Shown here: one piece after another, positions 21,735-33,831 of the stretch
Position numbering within the stretch: the stretch's first letter is position 1
How the letters are laid out: each line of letters starts with the position of its first letter
NCBI GenBank assembly: GCA_048013815.1
Contig: CM106585.1
Location: 14,632,001-14,696,000 of the forward strand
DNA from: Setoptus koraiensis
Taxonomy: Eukaryota > Arthropoda
Reading direction: 5' to 3'
Length of the DNA: 64,000 nt
Made by a program: the position numbers and the translations under genes
Notes under the pieces: model-generated
The model's database searches: none
Told to the model about the DNA's origin: nothing
The model's input: only the letters and a program-made list of their open reading frames with translations

Positions 21735-24700
21735 CTAACAAATGAAGGGGTCTTTCAGACTAGCTGGCGTTTTGGTGCCATCGTATAAATTTGGACCCCT
21801 TTGAGGCGAACGTTGTGTGCTGGCTTGCGGTCTGTCATAGTCGGCTGACAATGATGAAATGTTCAGAAGATCAGCCAGATTAGCACTTGTGGCCCATTTC
21901 ATGGATGAATTGGGATTATAGAAGTTGCGACTGTTCTGATTGCTGAAATTGTTTGTGGTGCTGTTACGTTGCTGAGGTAATTGTAAACGTTTGCCACGTA
22001 CAGTCGACCAGACACTGCCAAATAAAGAATGATTCCTCCTATGCATAGGTTCCTCTTCTTGCGACTCAAAGTTATCCTCGTCTAGATTACCCGATACAGT
22101 GCGTCTTATGCGCGGCCCAAATTCATGTAAGACCCTAATGCCGGCTTGCAGTGCCACAGTGTTTGCATCGTCGCGACTTCCGGCTCGTTCTCTCTCTGCT
22201 TTTTTCTTTTTGAAGCGTCTAAAGTAGTCTTGTATAAGGAAGGTGGCATAGAACTTTCCCACTGTCACATCTTCGTCGCTTGCTGGCGGGACAACTTCGT
22301 CCAATAGTTTGCTCGGGGTTCTTTTCCAAATTTTTCTGATGATGGCTCTGAGTTCCTCGTTGCAACTATCAATATTTCCATCATTTTTGATATGCAACGA
22401 TGTGCGAACAATGGCAAAAAGTGTCGCATTGAACATAACTGTACCATCGTTATTCAATGGCATGTTCATACTAACTAAACGCTTGCAAGCAATCCTATGC
22501 GGACACAGCTTACCAAAACCCAACGGGGGCGATATCTTTCTGAGTAGCGTAACAACATCCAAGTGCTTGATGCGCCCCTTCGCATCCGGGTCATATTCTG
22601 ACCATAACCGAATGAATTCCTCTAGATGATGGGGACCCAGAATGGACCAGTCGCGAGTTAAATAGTCGAAATTGTCCATGATGACGGCAACAAATAAATT
22701 GATAATTAAAAATGAGCACAGTACATAGAACGAGATGAAGTATGGCACCGCAAAATCGGTACCGCACAACATTTCCTGTTGGCTAGAGGCACTTGGTGGC
22801 GTTGTTGTTGTCGGTGTGCGATGCCTGTGAGAGTTACTACTATTGCTCTTAATCAAACCCAAATAATAACTTCCTGATGTGTTGGCGGCTTGTTGCTCTG
22901 GATCGTCCGTCAAATATCTGAACAAGCCCAGATTGCGCGTTTGATTTTTGTGCCAAGTAATAGAGCCCACAATGGCCTCTCTTAAAATAGTTATGGCATC
23001 GCCGTAAATTGGTGTGGCCTCGTTGCTCTGCTGATATGTATAGCCTACTGATATGGAGTTTTTGGAATCATTGTGTTGCGCTCTAAATGGAACAGAAGTG
23101 GTTGTCGTTGTTGTTGTTTGCGGGCCGAAAATGGTCGAGTTGAGACCATCCGTCGAGTTTGGCGATGACAGTGTATACGAGACGTTTGTCTCTATGTTTA
23201 TGCCAACGGTGTTTCCGTTAAGATTGTCGGCCACACTGTTGCCAGTGATCAGGAACGAATCATAGGAACGCGGATCGCATTTAGCCGTGGCGGTATTCAT
23301 ACAGGACAACATTATCTCTTGCCATGCCTCGCCCGTGGCCGATCTAAACAACACCAACAGAGCCTGAGGAAATGTTTGAAAATGATTGTTCCGATGTATT
23401 TCTGTGTCGTCGTCGAGCGCTATCTTGCCAAAAACTTGCATTCCAATCACCGCATATATAAAGAACAGCATCCAAATAAGTAGAGCAACATAGGGTAGTG
23501 CTTGGAAGGACTTGACAAAGGTCCACAGTAGCGTCTTGATTCCCTCTCCCCTGCTGAGCAACTTCACCAGTCTCATCACTCTGAACAATCGAAAAAAATT
23601 GACACTTATCAGGCTAGTTCTCGAGTCGGATGTCGTTGTTGCCGTTGGCGTTGTGTGGATCCTCGATGCGCTTGGCGTTGTTGTTGTTGTTGTTGTTGAA
23701 TAATCGCTCATGTTGCTGATGCCTCCAAGTGTGTATGACAATATGGATGCAACAGTTTGTGTGGCGTTGTTATTAACAGTATTATTGTTGTACATGGACG
23801 CTGCTGTCGCCGATGCCAGATCAATGGGCGAGCCCGTTGTTGTCATGTTGTTGGCCCCAAAAAATCCCGTCTCCGACTGACCCTGAAAGGCCTGACTGAG
23901 GGGCGAAAATGTGTTTGAGGCCGCCTCAGATTTGCTGTAGGCAATGTCTATTATGCTGCCCAAAACAATGAGCAAATCGAAAAAATTCCACGGATCTCGC
24001 AGGTAATTCTTGCACTTGAAGGCTATTATTTTGAGCACAGACTCCAGCGCAAACAAACAGGTGAATATGATGTTCAACAAATCCAATATTGTAGAATAAA
24101 ACGGAGGCTGACCGTGATATTTCATTGCCAGCGTGATTGTGTTCACCAAAATGAGCACAAATATAAAATATTCAAAGAACTGCGATGTCACAAATGACCA
24201 CACTTTGTATTGAAACTTCTTATGGGGTATATAGCGACGTATTGGGCGAGCCTTGAGCGCAAACTCTATGCAAGCGCGCTGATTTTTGTCCAATTCACAG
24301 TTCTTGTACTCTTGTTCGCCCTCGTTCTGAAATGTGACTATGACGAAACCAACGAATATGTTCACCATGAAAAAGGCCACCACAATAATGTAAATGATAA
24401 AATACACGGCAACAAAGGGCCGATAATTGATGAGACCACCGACGTCTTCGGCCGTCGAGTCAATGGCCACATACAACAGATTTGGCCAACCCTCAAAGGT
24501 GCTGACGGTGAACAGTGTGAGCATTCCCTCGCTGACATCGTTGAAATTAAACTCGTACAAATTCCAGGTTCGTTGCTCCGAAATGGGCTCGTCGTTGCTT
24601 TGTTCGTTGTACTGAAAGTAAAGCTTGTTTGCGACACATTCATCCTGTGTCATGCGCGACTTATCCGTGCACGAATAAAAGGTCCCCTTGAACAGTTGAA

Positions 24701-25674
24701 CGCCTATGACGGCAAACATGAAATTGAGCAAAAATGTCACCAGCATTATGTTGCCAATGGTCTTGATGGCCACTATTACGCAACTGACAACGTGCTTGAG
24801 TCCCTTGGCCCGATTGATGGCCCTCAGTGGACGCATGACGCGCACTACGCGAAATATTTTGATCACGGACAATTTTTGCAAGAATGTGAACGACATGAGC
24901 GAACAACAAACAACAAACAAATCCAACAGATTGAAGGCATTCCGACAGAACGAGCCCTCGTGCAGCATAAAGCCATCGGATATGGTCTTTAGGCCTATCT
25001 CTATGGTGAATATTGTTGTGAAGCCCACATCAAAATAGTTCAATATTGTATTTCTGTAGGACCGTTCCTCGATGGGATCCTCGGCGGCCAGCATGGCGGA
25101 CGAAATCAATATGCACAGCAGCACAATATTGCCAAAGTAGCGATGATTGATAATCTGATGGCACAATATACGAAACGAATTGGTGTGCGAAAAAACAAAA
25201 TACGACGTATACTTGGGTATGGGCCTGATCTTGGTTTGTTTCATGCGGCTTATCTCGGACATTCGGCGCGGCCTGGCCGATTTTTTAGATTTACGCATCT
25301 CGCTGTTGGCATTGATGTAATTGTTGTCAGTGCTGTCATTGGTTGTTGTTGTTGCTGGCGCCGCTGGCGAGCTTGTTGCAACTGTCGGACCGTTAGCTCC
25401 GCTGTAATCCTTGGCCGCGGGTATCGTTTTACCTGTTGCCTGTTCTTTGTTTGTATGATGCTGCTGTTGGCCGGCCACTGCCACTTGTTGCTGTTTGCTC
25501 AGCGTTGAATCCACCTGCTTCTGTTGTTGTGTCACGTTATCTTGCGCGTTATTTTGCGACGACTTATTGGCCATTGCATCATCTTCGACCTCATCCTCTT
25601 CATCTTCGTTGTCATCGTCGTCATCGTCGTCGTCGTCGTCATCGTCTTCTTCATCGTCGTCGTCGTCATCGTCA

Positions 25675-25712
<38 letters not shown>

Positions 25713-28700
25713 ATCATCATCGTCATCGAAGTCATCGTCGTCCTCTTCGTTCTCATCATACTCATCTTCGTCGTCGTCGGCCTCGTCATCCTCATTGTCC
25801 CCATTGTTCTCTTGTTTAATGTGACTGTTGCGCCTATCGCCCGACGCCCCCGCTTTCATATCCAACACTACGTCGCCTCCCTTCCGGTTATCGCCGTCCC
25901 CGTTCTTTTCTGGCCCCGCTGCGGCCTGTTTCTTCTTTTGTGCCGACTCACCTACTGAGCCGATGGCCGCAGCAGCAGCGGCCCCCTTGGCCCCGACCCC
26001 TGTATCCACTGCCGCAGTCGCTTTACTGGATGCTTCTGTTGGCTTTTGTTTACCTTGTTGTTGATTATTGTCCGCCGTTGCCGTCGCTGTAGCTGCGATT
26101 TCATTGGGATCCTTCTCAATACCTGGCGCATATTTGATTCGACGCTGTTGGCGCCGGCGACGTCTCCGTAAACGGCGCCTCTGTTTCTCTGTCAATTTAG
26201 AGTTTTCGTTGGTGTCGCCATCCTCGCTGGCCTTCTCAATGGCGGTCAGATTCTCAGCGTCGGCCAAATTGTCCACTGCAATAGCCAAGAAGACATTCAA
26301 CAGTATGTAATTACCGCATATAAACAATATAATGAAATAGCTACAGGCCCATATGCCCACCGACGACACTCCGCCATAGGCGTTGATGCCCGTATACATG
26401 ACCTCGTTCCAGTCTTCGCCGGTCAATATCTGGAACACCGACAACAGTGATTGGGTGAACGTGTCAAAGTTGCTTCTGTCCGGCTCGTCCAGATCATCGC
26501 CTGTTTCGTTGAATTTTCCACCAAATACCTGCATGCCTAACAGGGCAAATATTACTATGAATAAGAACAATAACAACAGTAAACTGACAATGGCTCTCAT
26601 TGAATTTATGAGCGACGCAACCAGATTTCTCAGCGACAGCCAATATTTGGTGACTTTGAATATCCTCAGCAAACGAACGCATCGCAATACGGACACACCC
26701 AATGGCAGCATGACGTTTGTGTTGGTGAGTATGCTCTCCACAATGGACGATATGACCACAAAACAGTCGAATCTGTTGAACAGCGACACAAAGTAACCCT
26801 GAAAACCTAGCGAGTACATCTTGAGAAACATCTCCAATGTGAACAGGCCGACAAATATCCTGTTGCACAGCTCCTGAAAGTCGTCCAGCCACAGCGGTTG
26901 CCTGTAGTGTTCGGAGGCCAGTGTCAGTGTGTTAAGAAATACCAAAACGATAACTGTCCAGTAGAGCGTTTGCGATTTGCACAATCTTCTGCATTCGCGT
27001 CTCATCCGGCGATTTGTTTTTGCCAGCCGTTTCCGGTACTCGATCCAGCACGATGGCTCCCTGATGAGTGGCGTGGGCGAGCGCTGTTGAGCTTGTTGCT
27101 GCTGCTGCTGCTGTTTCGCGTTGGTAGGAGTGGGCGACAGCGAGTGATTGGGGCCGCCTTGCTGCGACAGACTGGCCGCCGCTGCTCGCCACCTCGATCC
27201 CTTGGTCGAATACGAGAACAGGCGGCTGAAAATGTTGCCGTCGCTGATGTCGCTCGCCTGATCCGTGTGATCCGGCGACTGCTGCTGCTGTTGTTGCTGG
27301 GACGCTGTTCGGTTGATCGGGCTTGTCATCATGCGGCCCGAGAGTATTTGCGGATGATGGGGGTGATGGTGATGATGATGGGCGCCCACAGAGCCCGCGA
27401 TGCCGCCGCCCGCACCAACATTGTAGTCGGGCTCTATATCCTCGGCCTGAGTTATCCAGTCCAGGTAGCCGCGTAGGTCCTCTTCAATTTGTTTGCGTTC
27501 GCGCAACTTGTGAAAATCGCCGCGAGCCTTGGCCTTCTCTCTTTCTTTTGAGAATTCACCGCTCAGCACACCAAGTACGAGATTCATGACGAAAAAGGAG
27601 CCCAAAATCACCAGACTTATAAAGTACATCCATGGCCACGAGTTTCCTATGGCGTCGTTGATGTTGTACATCACCGTTGTCCAACCCTCGTTGGTGATAC
27701 ACTGGAACACTGTCAGCATGGCCAGACCGAAATTGTCGAAATTGGTGATGCCGTAATTGGGTCCGTCCCAATTGGGTCGGCACTCGAAATTGTTTTCTTC
27801 GTCGCATTTAAAGCCGTTTATGCCGCACGGATGTGCCTCGTCCATTATGTTGCCAGTGATAATATTGTAACAAGTTGAGTGCATCTTGCCACTAAATAGC
27901 TCTAGCCCGATGATGGCATATATGACAATGACGAATATCACCAATAATGCAATATGCAGCAGGGGTAACATGGCCTTCACTATTGAATTTAATACAATTT
28001 GCAACGACGGCACCCCGCTAACCAGACGCAACGGACGCAATACTCGGAATGCTCTAAATGCCTTCACGTCGAAATGCTCCTCTTTTTGCAGCAAACTCAA
28101 TAAGGTAGACACTATGCCGATGACCACTATTATAAAGTCCAGTATGTTCCAGGCTGAGCGTAGATAGGCTCCAGAGTGACAGGCAAAACCGTAGGCTATT
28201 ATTTTGATTATGCACTCTACGGTGAATATAACCAAGAAAATATACTCAATTAATTCCAGGAAGGCGTTCATTTGATTTGAGTCGCCATTTGGATAGGGCG
28301 TGTAGAAGCCGAGCACAAGACAATTCAAACAAATGGTCACCAATATGAGCCACTCGAACGGCTTCCATTCCACTATGTCTATGCACAATCGCCTCAATGG
28401 ATTTTGTAGCGTCAAATAATACAATGATCTCACTGGCTTGTCCGGTAATTTTGGCATCTTTCTCTGTTGGCGCTGCTTGGTTCGTTCGGCGGCCGCGGCC
28501 ATTCTATCGTTTGAGGCCACCGTACCACCGCCGGGACTTGTTGCGCCAGCAACTGGTGACGACATGCCAGATATTGGCGACAATGGAGTGATCATGCCCT
28601 GGATTGGTGAGAATGGCGATGCGGCACTAGGAGTTGGTGTTGGCGTTGGCGCGGGTATTGAGGTGGGCACCGAAGCGGGTGCCGATGGGGACGCCGGTGT

Positions 28701-28730
28701 TCCCGTTAGGCTCGGCTGCAGAGATATCAT
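21735..28730 (-). CDS. Voltage-gated L-type (Cav1) calcium channel alpha-1 subunit
   Basis: 2331 aa in one uninterrupted exon. It has four homologous six-helix domains. All four selectivity-filter glutamates are present: NEGW (domain I, near residue 349), GEDW (II), FEGW (III) and GEAW (IV), giving the EEEE calcium filter. The beta-subunit site (AID) in the I-II linker reads [17 protein letters not shown], with the Tyr and Trp intact. The C-terminus has an EF-hand-like region and an IQ-type motif ([19 protein letters not shown]). These features and the domain III-IV linker ([26 protein letters not shown]) place it in Cav1, close to insect Ca-alpha1D. Odd points are a Pro/Ser/Thr-rich N-terminus, an acidic stretch of about 75 residues in the II-III loop, and long Thr/Asn-rich extracellular inserts in IVS3-S4 and IVS5-S6. 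The start is the ATG at 28730; an extra upstream coding exon cannot be excluded. Confidence 0.95.
25577..25800 (-). repeat. Poly-Asp/Glu coding repeat inside the Cav1 II-III loop
   Basis: GAC/GAT codon run (read on the minus strand) of about 75 mostly Asp residues. Codons are mixed, not a pure trinucleotide, which suggests selection or age and argues against a fresh slippage expansion. It lies in the cytoplasmic II-III loop, the region that couples Cav1 to partners in other animals. Confidence 0.85.
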
Positions 28731-29519
28731 GATTAGGTGCTGTTGTTGTTGTTGTTGATTCCAAATAACAGCTAAATGCAGAGGCCGAATAATAATAGTT
28801 GACGGGTCTCAAGTACGGGCTCTACTATTTGGTGCATTTGCCCATTTGTTCATCTATCTTGGCAGATTTTGTGTGTTTGTGTGTCCTTTTGTGTTGGTTC
28901 GATTGACCAAATCGGTGATATATGTCGAAATATATCTCAGCCTACTCGGCCAAGCGACTGCCTCCTGGGTGCGAATTGTGGATATTAGCTGGTAAAATGT
29001 TCTATCTGGGGTGTGCCGTTCGTCGATCTGCTCTTGTTACCATTAGCAAGCTTTTTTTTTCTTGCACTATTCAGTTAGATGCGAAGTGGACAAATTGTAG
29101 CAAATACCTTTAGAAATAGACAATAGACGCGTGTGCATTTTGAATTTTATTTTATTTGCTAAGACGCAAGATAATCGCCTCGTTCTGAGAGCTATGTGCT
29201 AATTGCATCCATATTTGGACTAGAGACAGGGGCTGCAAACAGCAGATAACATAGCGCGTTAGCGAGCGAAAGAATGAAAGAAAGGACATAGAAACTGCTC
29301 AAACAGCTACTATGTCTAACTAGTCTTATGCTGTCACATGAAATATCTGACTTACACGCTGCTGAAGTATCAATCGTGCGCCACGATGCATTCACTTGCG
29401 TTGTCAACATGATAAATCGCTGTCGATTCTCCTCCGAATAGAGCCTCAACGTTCAACAGATTAGGCACACATACACACACACACAATAGCATAGATGCTC
29501 CACAAGGGTGGTCAATTAA
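28731..29519. other. Intergenic between Cav1 start and RRP9 end
   Basis: No gene seen. A GTT run (28740-28755) lies just upstream of the Cav1 ATG on its 5' UTR side, and a short (AC)n lies near 29470-29485. The Cav1 promoter is expected here, but I see no clear core element. Confidence 0.45.
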
Positions 29520-30650
29520 TCAGGATTTATTTTTTAACGTGACAACATAAACAGCATTCTTGGAACCCTTGACGCGCCACCATCGGCCAAATCTGTGCTC
29601 CTGGCCTACGGCTGCAACAATTTTACTGCCATCCTTGGAGAAAGTCAGCGAATTTATGAAGCCGTTGATAGGAATAGAATGTACCAGGTCCAGTTTCTTC
29701 GCTTCGTCCGGGTTTGTTTGCCAAATATTTAGTTTGCCATCGCAAGAACCCGATGCTATGGTGTATCCTTTATGGTCGTCCTCGGTGATGGAACCCTTCT
29801 CTGGAACATAAGTTGCCAAAGATGTGACCCAGGATGCCGCTGCTGTTCCAGCCTCTGAATTCACTGTGTGAGACACTGTACTAATTGGTTTCCTTTTAAT
29901 TACAGACCACACTGAAATATTTCCATCTTCGCCACCGCTAACAAAATGTTTTTCATCTATGTATTTGACAATGTCTACCGATTTATGGCTAGACTGGAAG
30001 ACCGATTGCGATTCCTCCACTATTTTCCATATTCTCAATGTTTCATCTCTACCTCCGCTTGTGAGAATCCTCTCCTTATCTAGAGCATCAATGCTTGTTA
30101 CAGAACTCTCATGACCGAATAAAGTTTCAACGTAGGACCACGGTTCCTCTTCCATAACCCAAATCTTGACAGTTTTATCAGAGGCCGAACTGTACAGATG
30201 GTAGCTATTGTGTCTAAACACGAGGCCAGTTATTTCGCCCAGATGACCCTTAAACACGTGAAGCAAGGATAAATTATTAGGGTCCCATACTCTTATAAGT
30301 TTATCGTAGCCGCCGCTCACCAAATATTTGTCGTCACTAGATAGTGCAAGGCAATTGATGTGCCTATTGTGATGTTGTTTTATTAGTTGGACGGATTGGT
30401 CATTTTTCGATCTGCCAGTGACAGTTTGTAATATCTTTTTTGTCTTCATGCACCATTTCACAATTTTGCCACATTTTGAAGCCGAGTAAGCGTGCTGGGC
30501 ATTTGAATCGACACAGACACAGGTGAGAGGAAGCTTGTGTCCATTATTGAAGACATCTATCTGGTGTGGTTCCTTGCCAGTGTTCTTGCTTGTGTTGGTC
30601 CGGTGAATATCGCCAGCTCCGGTTGGCTGATCTACTTCCATATTTGTCAT
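29520..30650 (-). CDS. RRP9: U3 snoRNP WD40 protein RRP9 (U3-55K)
   Basis: 376 aa from the ATG at 30650; the frame is open further upstream but only from non-ATG codons. The protein is a WD40 propeller: repeats end in SGGYDKLIRVWD, SSASDKTVKIWV, SGGRDETLRIWK, SGGEDGNISVWS and SGSCDGKLNIWQ. The C-terminus carries the RRP9 signature GFINSLTFSKDG followed by GQEHRFGRWWR. RRP9 is a core protein of the U3 box C/D snoRNP, acting in the nucleolus in processing of pre-18S rRNA. It is single-exon and about 100 residues shorter than human RRP9, lacking most of the basic N-terminal region. Its start lies about 190 bases from the divergent tRNA-Ser gene. Confidence 0.92.
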   Translation of the reverse strand: MTNMEVDQPTGAGDIHRTNTSKNTGKEPHQIDVFNNGHKLPLTCVCVDSNAQHAYSASKCGKIVKWCMKTKKILQTVTGRSKNDQSVQLIKQHHNRHINCLALSSDDKYLVSGGYDKLIRVWDPNNLSLLHVFKGHLGEITGLVFRHNSYHLYSSASDKTVKIWVMEEEPWSYVETLFGHESSVTSIDALDKERILTSGGRDETLRIWKIVEESQSVFQSSHKSVDIVKYIDEKHFVSGGEDGNISVWSVIKRKPISTVSHTVNSEAGTAAASWVTSLATYVPEKGSITEDDHKGYTIASGSCDGKLNIWQTNPDEAKKLDLVHSIPINGFINSLTFSKDGSKIVAAVGQEHRFGRWWRVKGSKNAVYVVTLKNKS

Positions 30651-30841
30651 ATTGCTAATGTATTTTTTTTTAAAACAACAATAACTTAATATCCAACAAC
30701 GAAAAGTCTTTCGGTTGAGAGTTATCCAAGGAAACAATCAACTCAAAATTGAAAATCGAGTGCACGTGTCTGTGAGATAGCACATTTCCATTGGCTACAC
30801 AGTCGTTTAAGTAACTGAACAAGTGATGTTCCATTATGTGA

Positions 30842-30940
30842 GCAACTATGGCCGAGTGGTTAAGGCGATGGACTTGAATTGCACAAAACAAGCATATCCA
30901 TTGGGTTCTGCCCGCGTAGGTTCGAATCCTACTGGTTGCG
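30842..30940 (+). tRNA. tRNA-Ser(UGA) with a 17-nt intron
   Basis: The acceptor stem GCAACTA (30842-30848) pairs with TGGTTGC (30933-30939), with one U-G pair; the discriminator is G. The A box is TGGCCGAGTGG and the B box GGTTCGAATCC. The anticodon TGA is at 30875-30877 within an ATGGA/TCCAT stem. A 17-base insert (about 30879-30895) sits after position 37, the standard place for nuclear tRNA introns. The variable arm is long, as in serine tRNAs. TTTTT follows at 30946-30950 as the Pol III terminator. With the intron removed it closely resembles animal tRNA-Ser(UGA). Confidence 0.93.
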
Positions 30941-30945
30941 AAAAC

Positions 30946-30950
30946 TTTTT
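30946..30950 (+). terminator. RNA polymerase III T-run terminator
   Basis: Five T residues beginning six bases after the tRNA discriminator base. Confidence 0.8.
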
Positions 30951-31798
30951 GCTGCGTTCGCCGTGTGTGTGTGAGAAAAAAATCACAGCAGCAACTGATG
31001 TAATTTATATGCATTTGTATATGGCCATCATCATCATCAGCTTGTATGCTCGTCGTAATATTTTGTTGTTGATTTTGTTGTTGTTTGTGAATCACCACAG
31101 AATTCTAGCAGGTCGCCCATTAAACATTCACTATCTATTATCAATCAAGCTATATCATATTATTATTGATTTTATTTTAGTTTGTATTGTTATTCTCGAC
31201 TCGGTATAAAGAGATTATCGGCACAACCAGTTATACACATAACAGAGCGAAGGTAACGAGAGAATAATAACAAGTAAGGCGAGTGAGAATAGTGATTATT
31301 TGTCAACGCTGACATGTTTATTTAATAATACAAACACTCACACTCACATTATCACAGTACAGCATAGAATAATAATACTGTAATAATTATCTGGAAATCT
31401 AAGCCATAACTGCGCGTATAACAATCTATAGAGAGCCCTAGAAACCTAGATAATGATGAAATAACCATTTCGATTATCCTACCATTTTACACCATCTATT
31501 ATCATCTGTACCATTATTACTATCACTAATATTATGCAATTAGGATTTTGAAATCACAATCGGAACGATAATAACAACACCAGCTATTGACTTGGCTTCA
31601 GTCGCGTACATTGAGAACACAATTGTATAATTGTCTCTCGACACATAAATCACACACACACTGAGAACAGGCACCCATCTATCTGCTGGACGGATACAGT
31701 TTTTTGCGTTCAACTCTAGAGATAAAATATAATTTGTAACTAATATAATTGTAATAATATTATCACTACTTAACTTCTATTAATTCAAATCAAACAAT
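30951..31798. other. Rab11 upstream region
   Basis: No gene seen. A TATA-like GGTATAAAG lies near 31203, and many short AT-rich and CA-rich words follow. The Rab11 5' UTR and promoter should be here; whether there is a 5' UTR intron (GAAGGTAACG near 31250 could be a donor) cannot be decided by eye. Confidence 0.35.
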
Positions 31799-32488
31799 AT
31801 GGCGTTCAAGGAGGACGAATACGATTTTTTATTCAAAATTGTTCTCATTGGCGATTCTGGTGTGGGCAAATCAAATCTGTTGTCACGATTCACCAGAAAC
31901 GAATTCAATTTAGAGAGCAAATCAACCATAGGCGTGGAATTCGCCACTAAAAGTATCGAGGTGGACGGGAAAATAATCAAGGCTCAAGTGTGGGACACAG
32001 CCGGCCAAGAGCGCTACAGAGCTATTACATCTGCCTATTACAGGGGCGCGGTGGGTGCTTTACTTGTGTACGATATTGCAAAACATGTAACCTATGAAAA
32101 CGTAGAGAGATGGCTCAAGGAACTCAGGGATCATGCGGAACAAAATATTGTTATCATGTTGGTAGGCAACAAATCTGATTTACGCCACTTGAGAGCCGTA
32201 CCATTGGAGGAAGCCAGGGCATTTGCCGAAAGAAATTCACTTTCATTCATAGAAGCCTCTGCTTTAGACTCAACAAACGTTGAGCCTGCCTTTCATCAAA
32301 TATTGGCTGAAATTTATCGTGTTGTATCTCAGGCTCGTCAGGCACGCGGTGGCGGTGATAATAACCAATTTGGTTCTAATTCTGGTAATCAAACAGTGAG
32401 ACCCACAGCCAATAGTTTTGCATCAGGATCCAATTCAGACGGCCAAAATAGTAAGAGGATATCATGCTCTAATGTGTGTAACAACTAA
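31799..32488 (+). CDS. Rab11: Small GTPase Rab11
   Basis: 229 aa. P-loop GDSGVGKS at 18-25; switch I region [11 protein letters not shown]; switch [30 protein letters not shown]; guanine-recognition NKSD and the SA motif in EASALDSTN. The effector and subfamily sequences are those of Rab11 (recycling endosome and trans-Golgi traffic). There is no intron up to residue 217. The tail is odd: the frame ends [12 protein letters not shown], without the CC-type prenylation end expected for Rab11. A donor-like GTAAGA at 32451 just before this tail suggests that the true last exon is downstream, but I could not find an acceptor leading to a CC end. AATAAA at 32604 would fit the unspliced form. Confidence 0.93.
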   Translation: MAFKEDEYDFLFKIVLIGDSGVGKSNLLSRFTRNEFNLESKSTIGVEFATKSIEVDGKIIKAQVWDTAGQERYRAITSAYYRGAVGALLVYDIAKHVTYENVERWLKELRDHAEQNIVIMLVGNKSDLRHLRAVPLEEARAFAERNSLSFIEASALDSTNVEPAFHQILAEIYRVVSQARQARGGGDNNQFGSNSGNQTVRPTANSFASGSNSDGQNSKRISCSNVCNN

Positions 32489-32603
32489 ATTGCACAAAAG
32501 TAACTGTAATCGTTGCATAGTTGAGATTGAGATATGGGATCTTTTCTCGCTATAGTATTTCCTCACCATACTGTTGTACAACACAACACATGAAATTCTC
32601 TAC

Positions 32604-32609
32604 AATAAA
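32604..32609 (+). terminator. Candidate polyadenylation signal of Rab11
   Basis: AATAAA 116 bases after the Rab11 stop, followed by a CA-rich microsatellite (about 32625-32655). Confidence 0.4.
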
Positions 32610-32624
32610 CTACGGCATGACATC

Positions 32625-32655
32625 TACACACACACGCACACACACACACACACGC
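32625..32655. repeat. CA/CG-interrupted microsatellite
   Basis: CA dinucleotides with a few CG and CT interruptions. Simple repeat. Confidence 0.9.
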
Positions 32656-33831
32656 ACCTACACCCGAATACCCAAACAAACACTTGAATCTTTTACCAAC
32701 TTATTGAGAAATGACAGACGGATAGTGTACAAGTCATTTCTTAACAAAAGGCCTCAGAACATCAATATCAACTTTTAGGACCATTTATGTTCAAGATGTT
32801 TCAGGATTGAGATCACAATATTATCACAAGTAGTATAATTGAATTCATGATAGTTGTCATCTTATCAGCTACCCGTGTGGCTTTTCGTCATGCATATTTT
32901 TCAAACAAAAAAAAAGAACAGCCAACCTCATGCAGGTTCTTGGAATCTACGTGAAAAGCAACAATTAATCTAAGATCTATTGTATATTTTATACTTCACA
33001 ATTTGTACATGACCGGTAAACAAACAAAAAATCTCTCTCGAAGCATTGTATCATGAGAGAAAAACATTTGTAGGATGCGATCGGCTTTGTTAGATTTACA
33101 GCATTATCTCAGAACGCACACTACCAGTATAAAGGATCTATAACGATTATTGTTTACATTTATTACCACCATATAAACCCGTTGATATAAACATTTACAT
33201 TTACTACTTTTGAGGTCGCAGTGAAGGCGAATGTGATGATTCGATGCACTAGTTGTGTCATTATCTGATTTAGAGTAGAAATCCAATTAAATCCAATCGT
33301 GATCTATGATTTTTTGTTGCAACAGTTGCCCTTAATTTTGTTGAGCGCTGGTTTGATCAGCACTTCGATACTACAACTAGCGGATAATGTCATGAGATAG
33401 GGCTTGTCACGCTAATCGGTGCACCCCTATAACATTGGTGCACGTGACCTCGAATGATTATCTACTGATAAGTATCAGAACACTATCGATGGTGATAATT
33501 TTAAAATTATATAACTTTACAAAGCGATCTGAGAAATATAGAGGTGCTTTCATCTTCACTAATGCGTAATAATAAACGTAGACAACAAACGATCTTACGT
33601 GTGTTTTTTCGATCACATTGGTCATGGATTAGAATCATCATCACCACATGAATCATAATTTCATGATCAATCCCTTAACCATATTATCTGTACGCACATT
33701 AGACAAGAGGTGGATCTCAATAATCAGGCAATTCATCCAGGTGCCAGGGGACAATCTGATTGAATTTTAACATCATCGAAAAGAACGGACACACATCCTC
33801 AGCCTAATGATATATTTTTTAAAAGTAACAA

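Noticed and set aside
24210-24992. 260-codon plus-strand open frame
   Set aside because: Lies entirely antisense to the conserved domain III of Cav1; its openness follows from the codon bias of the real gene.
25436-25958. Ser-, His/Arg- and Val/Ile-repeat frames on the plus strand
   Set aside because: They are the complement of the poly-Asp codons of Cav1 in three frames.
30651-30737. Upstream extension of RRP9 by 29 codons
   Set aside because: The extension begins at a TTG, not an ATG, and its residues do not resemble RRP9; the ATG at 30650 is preferred.
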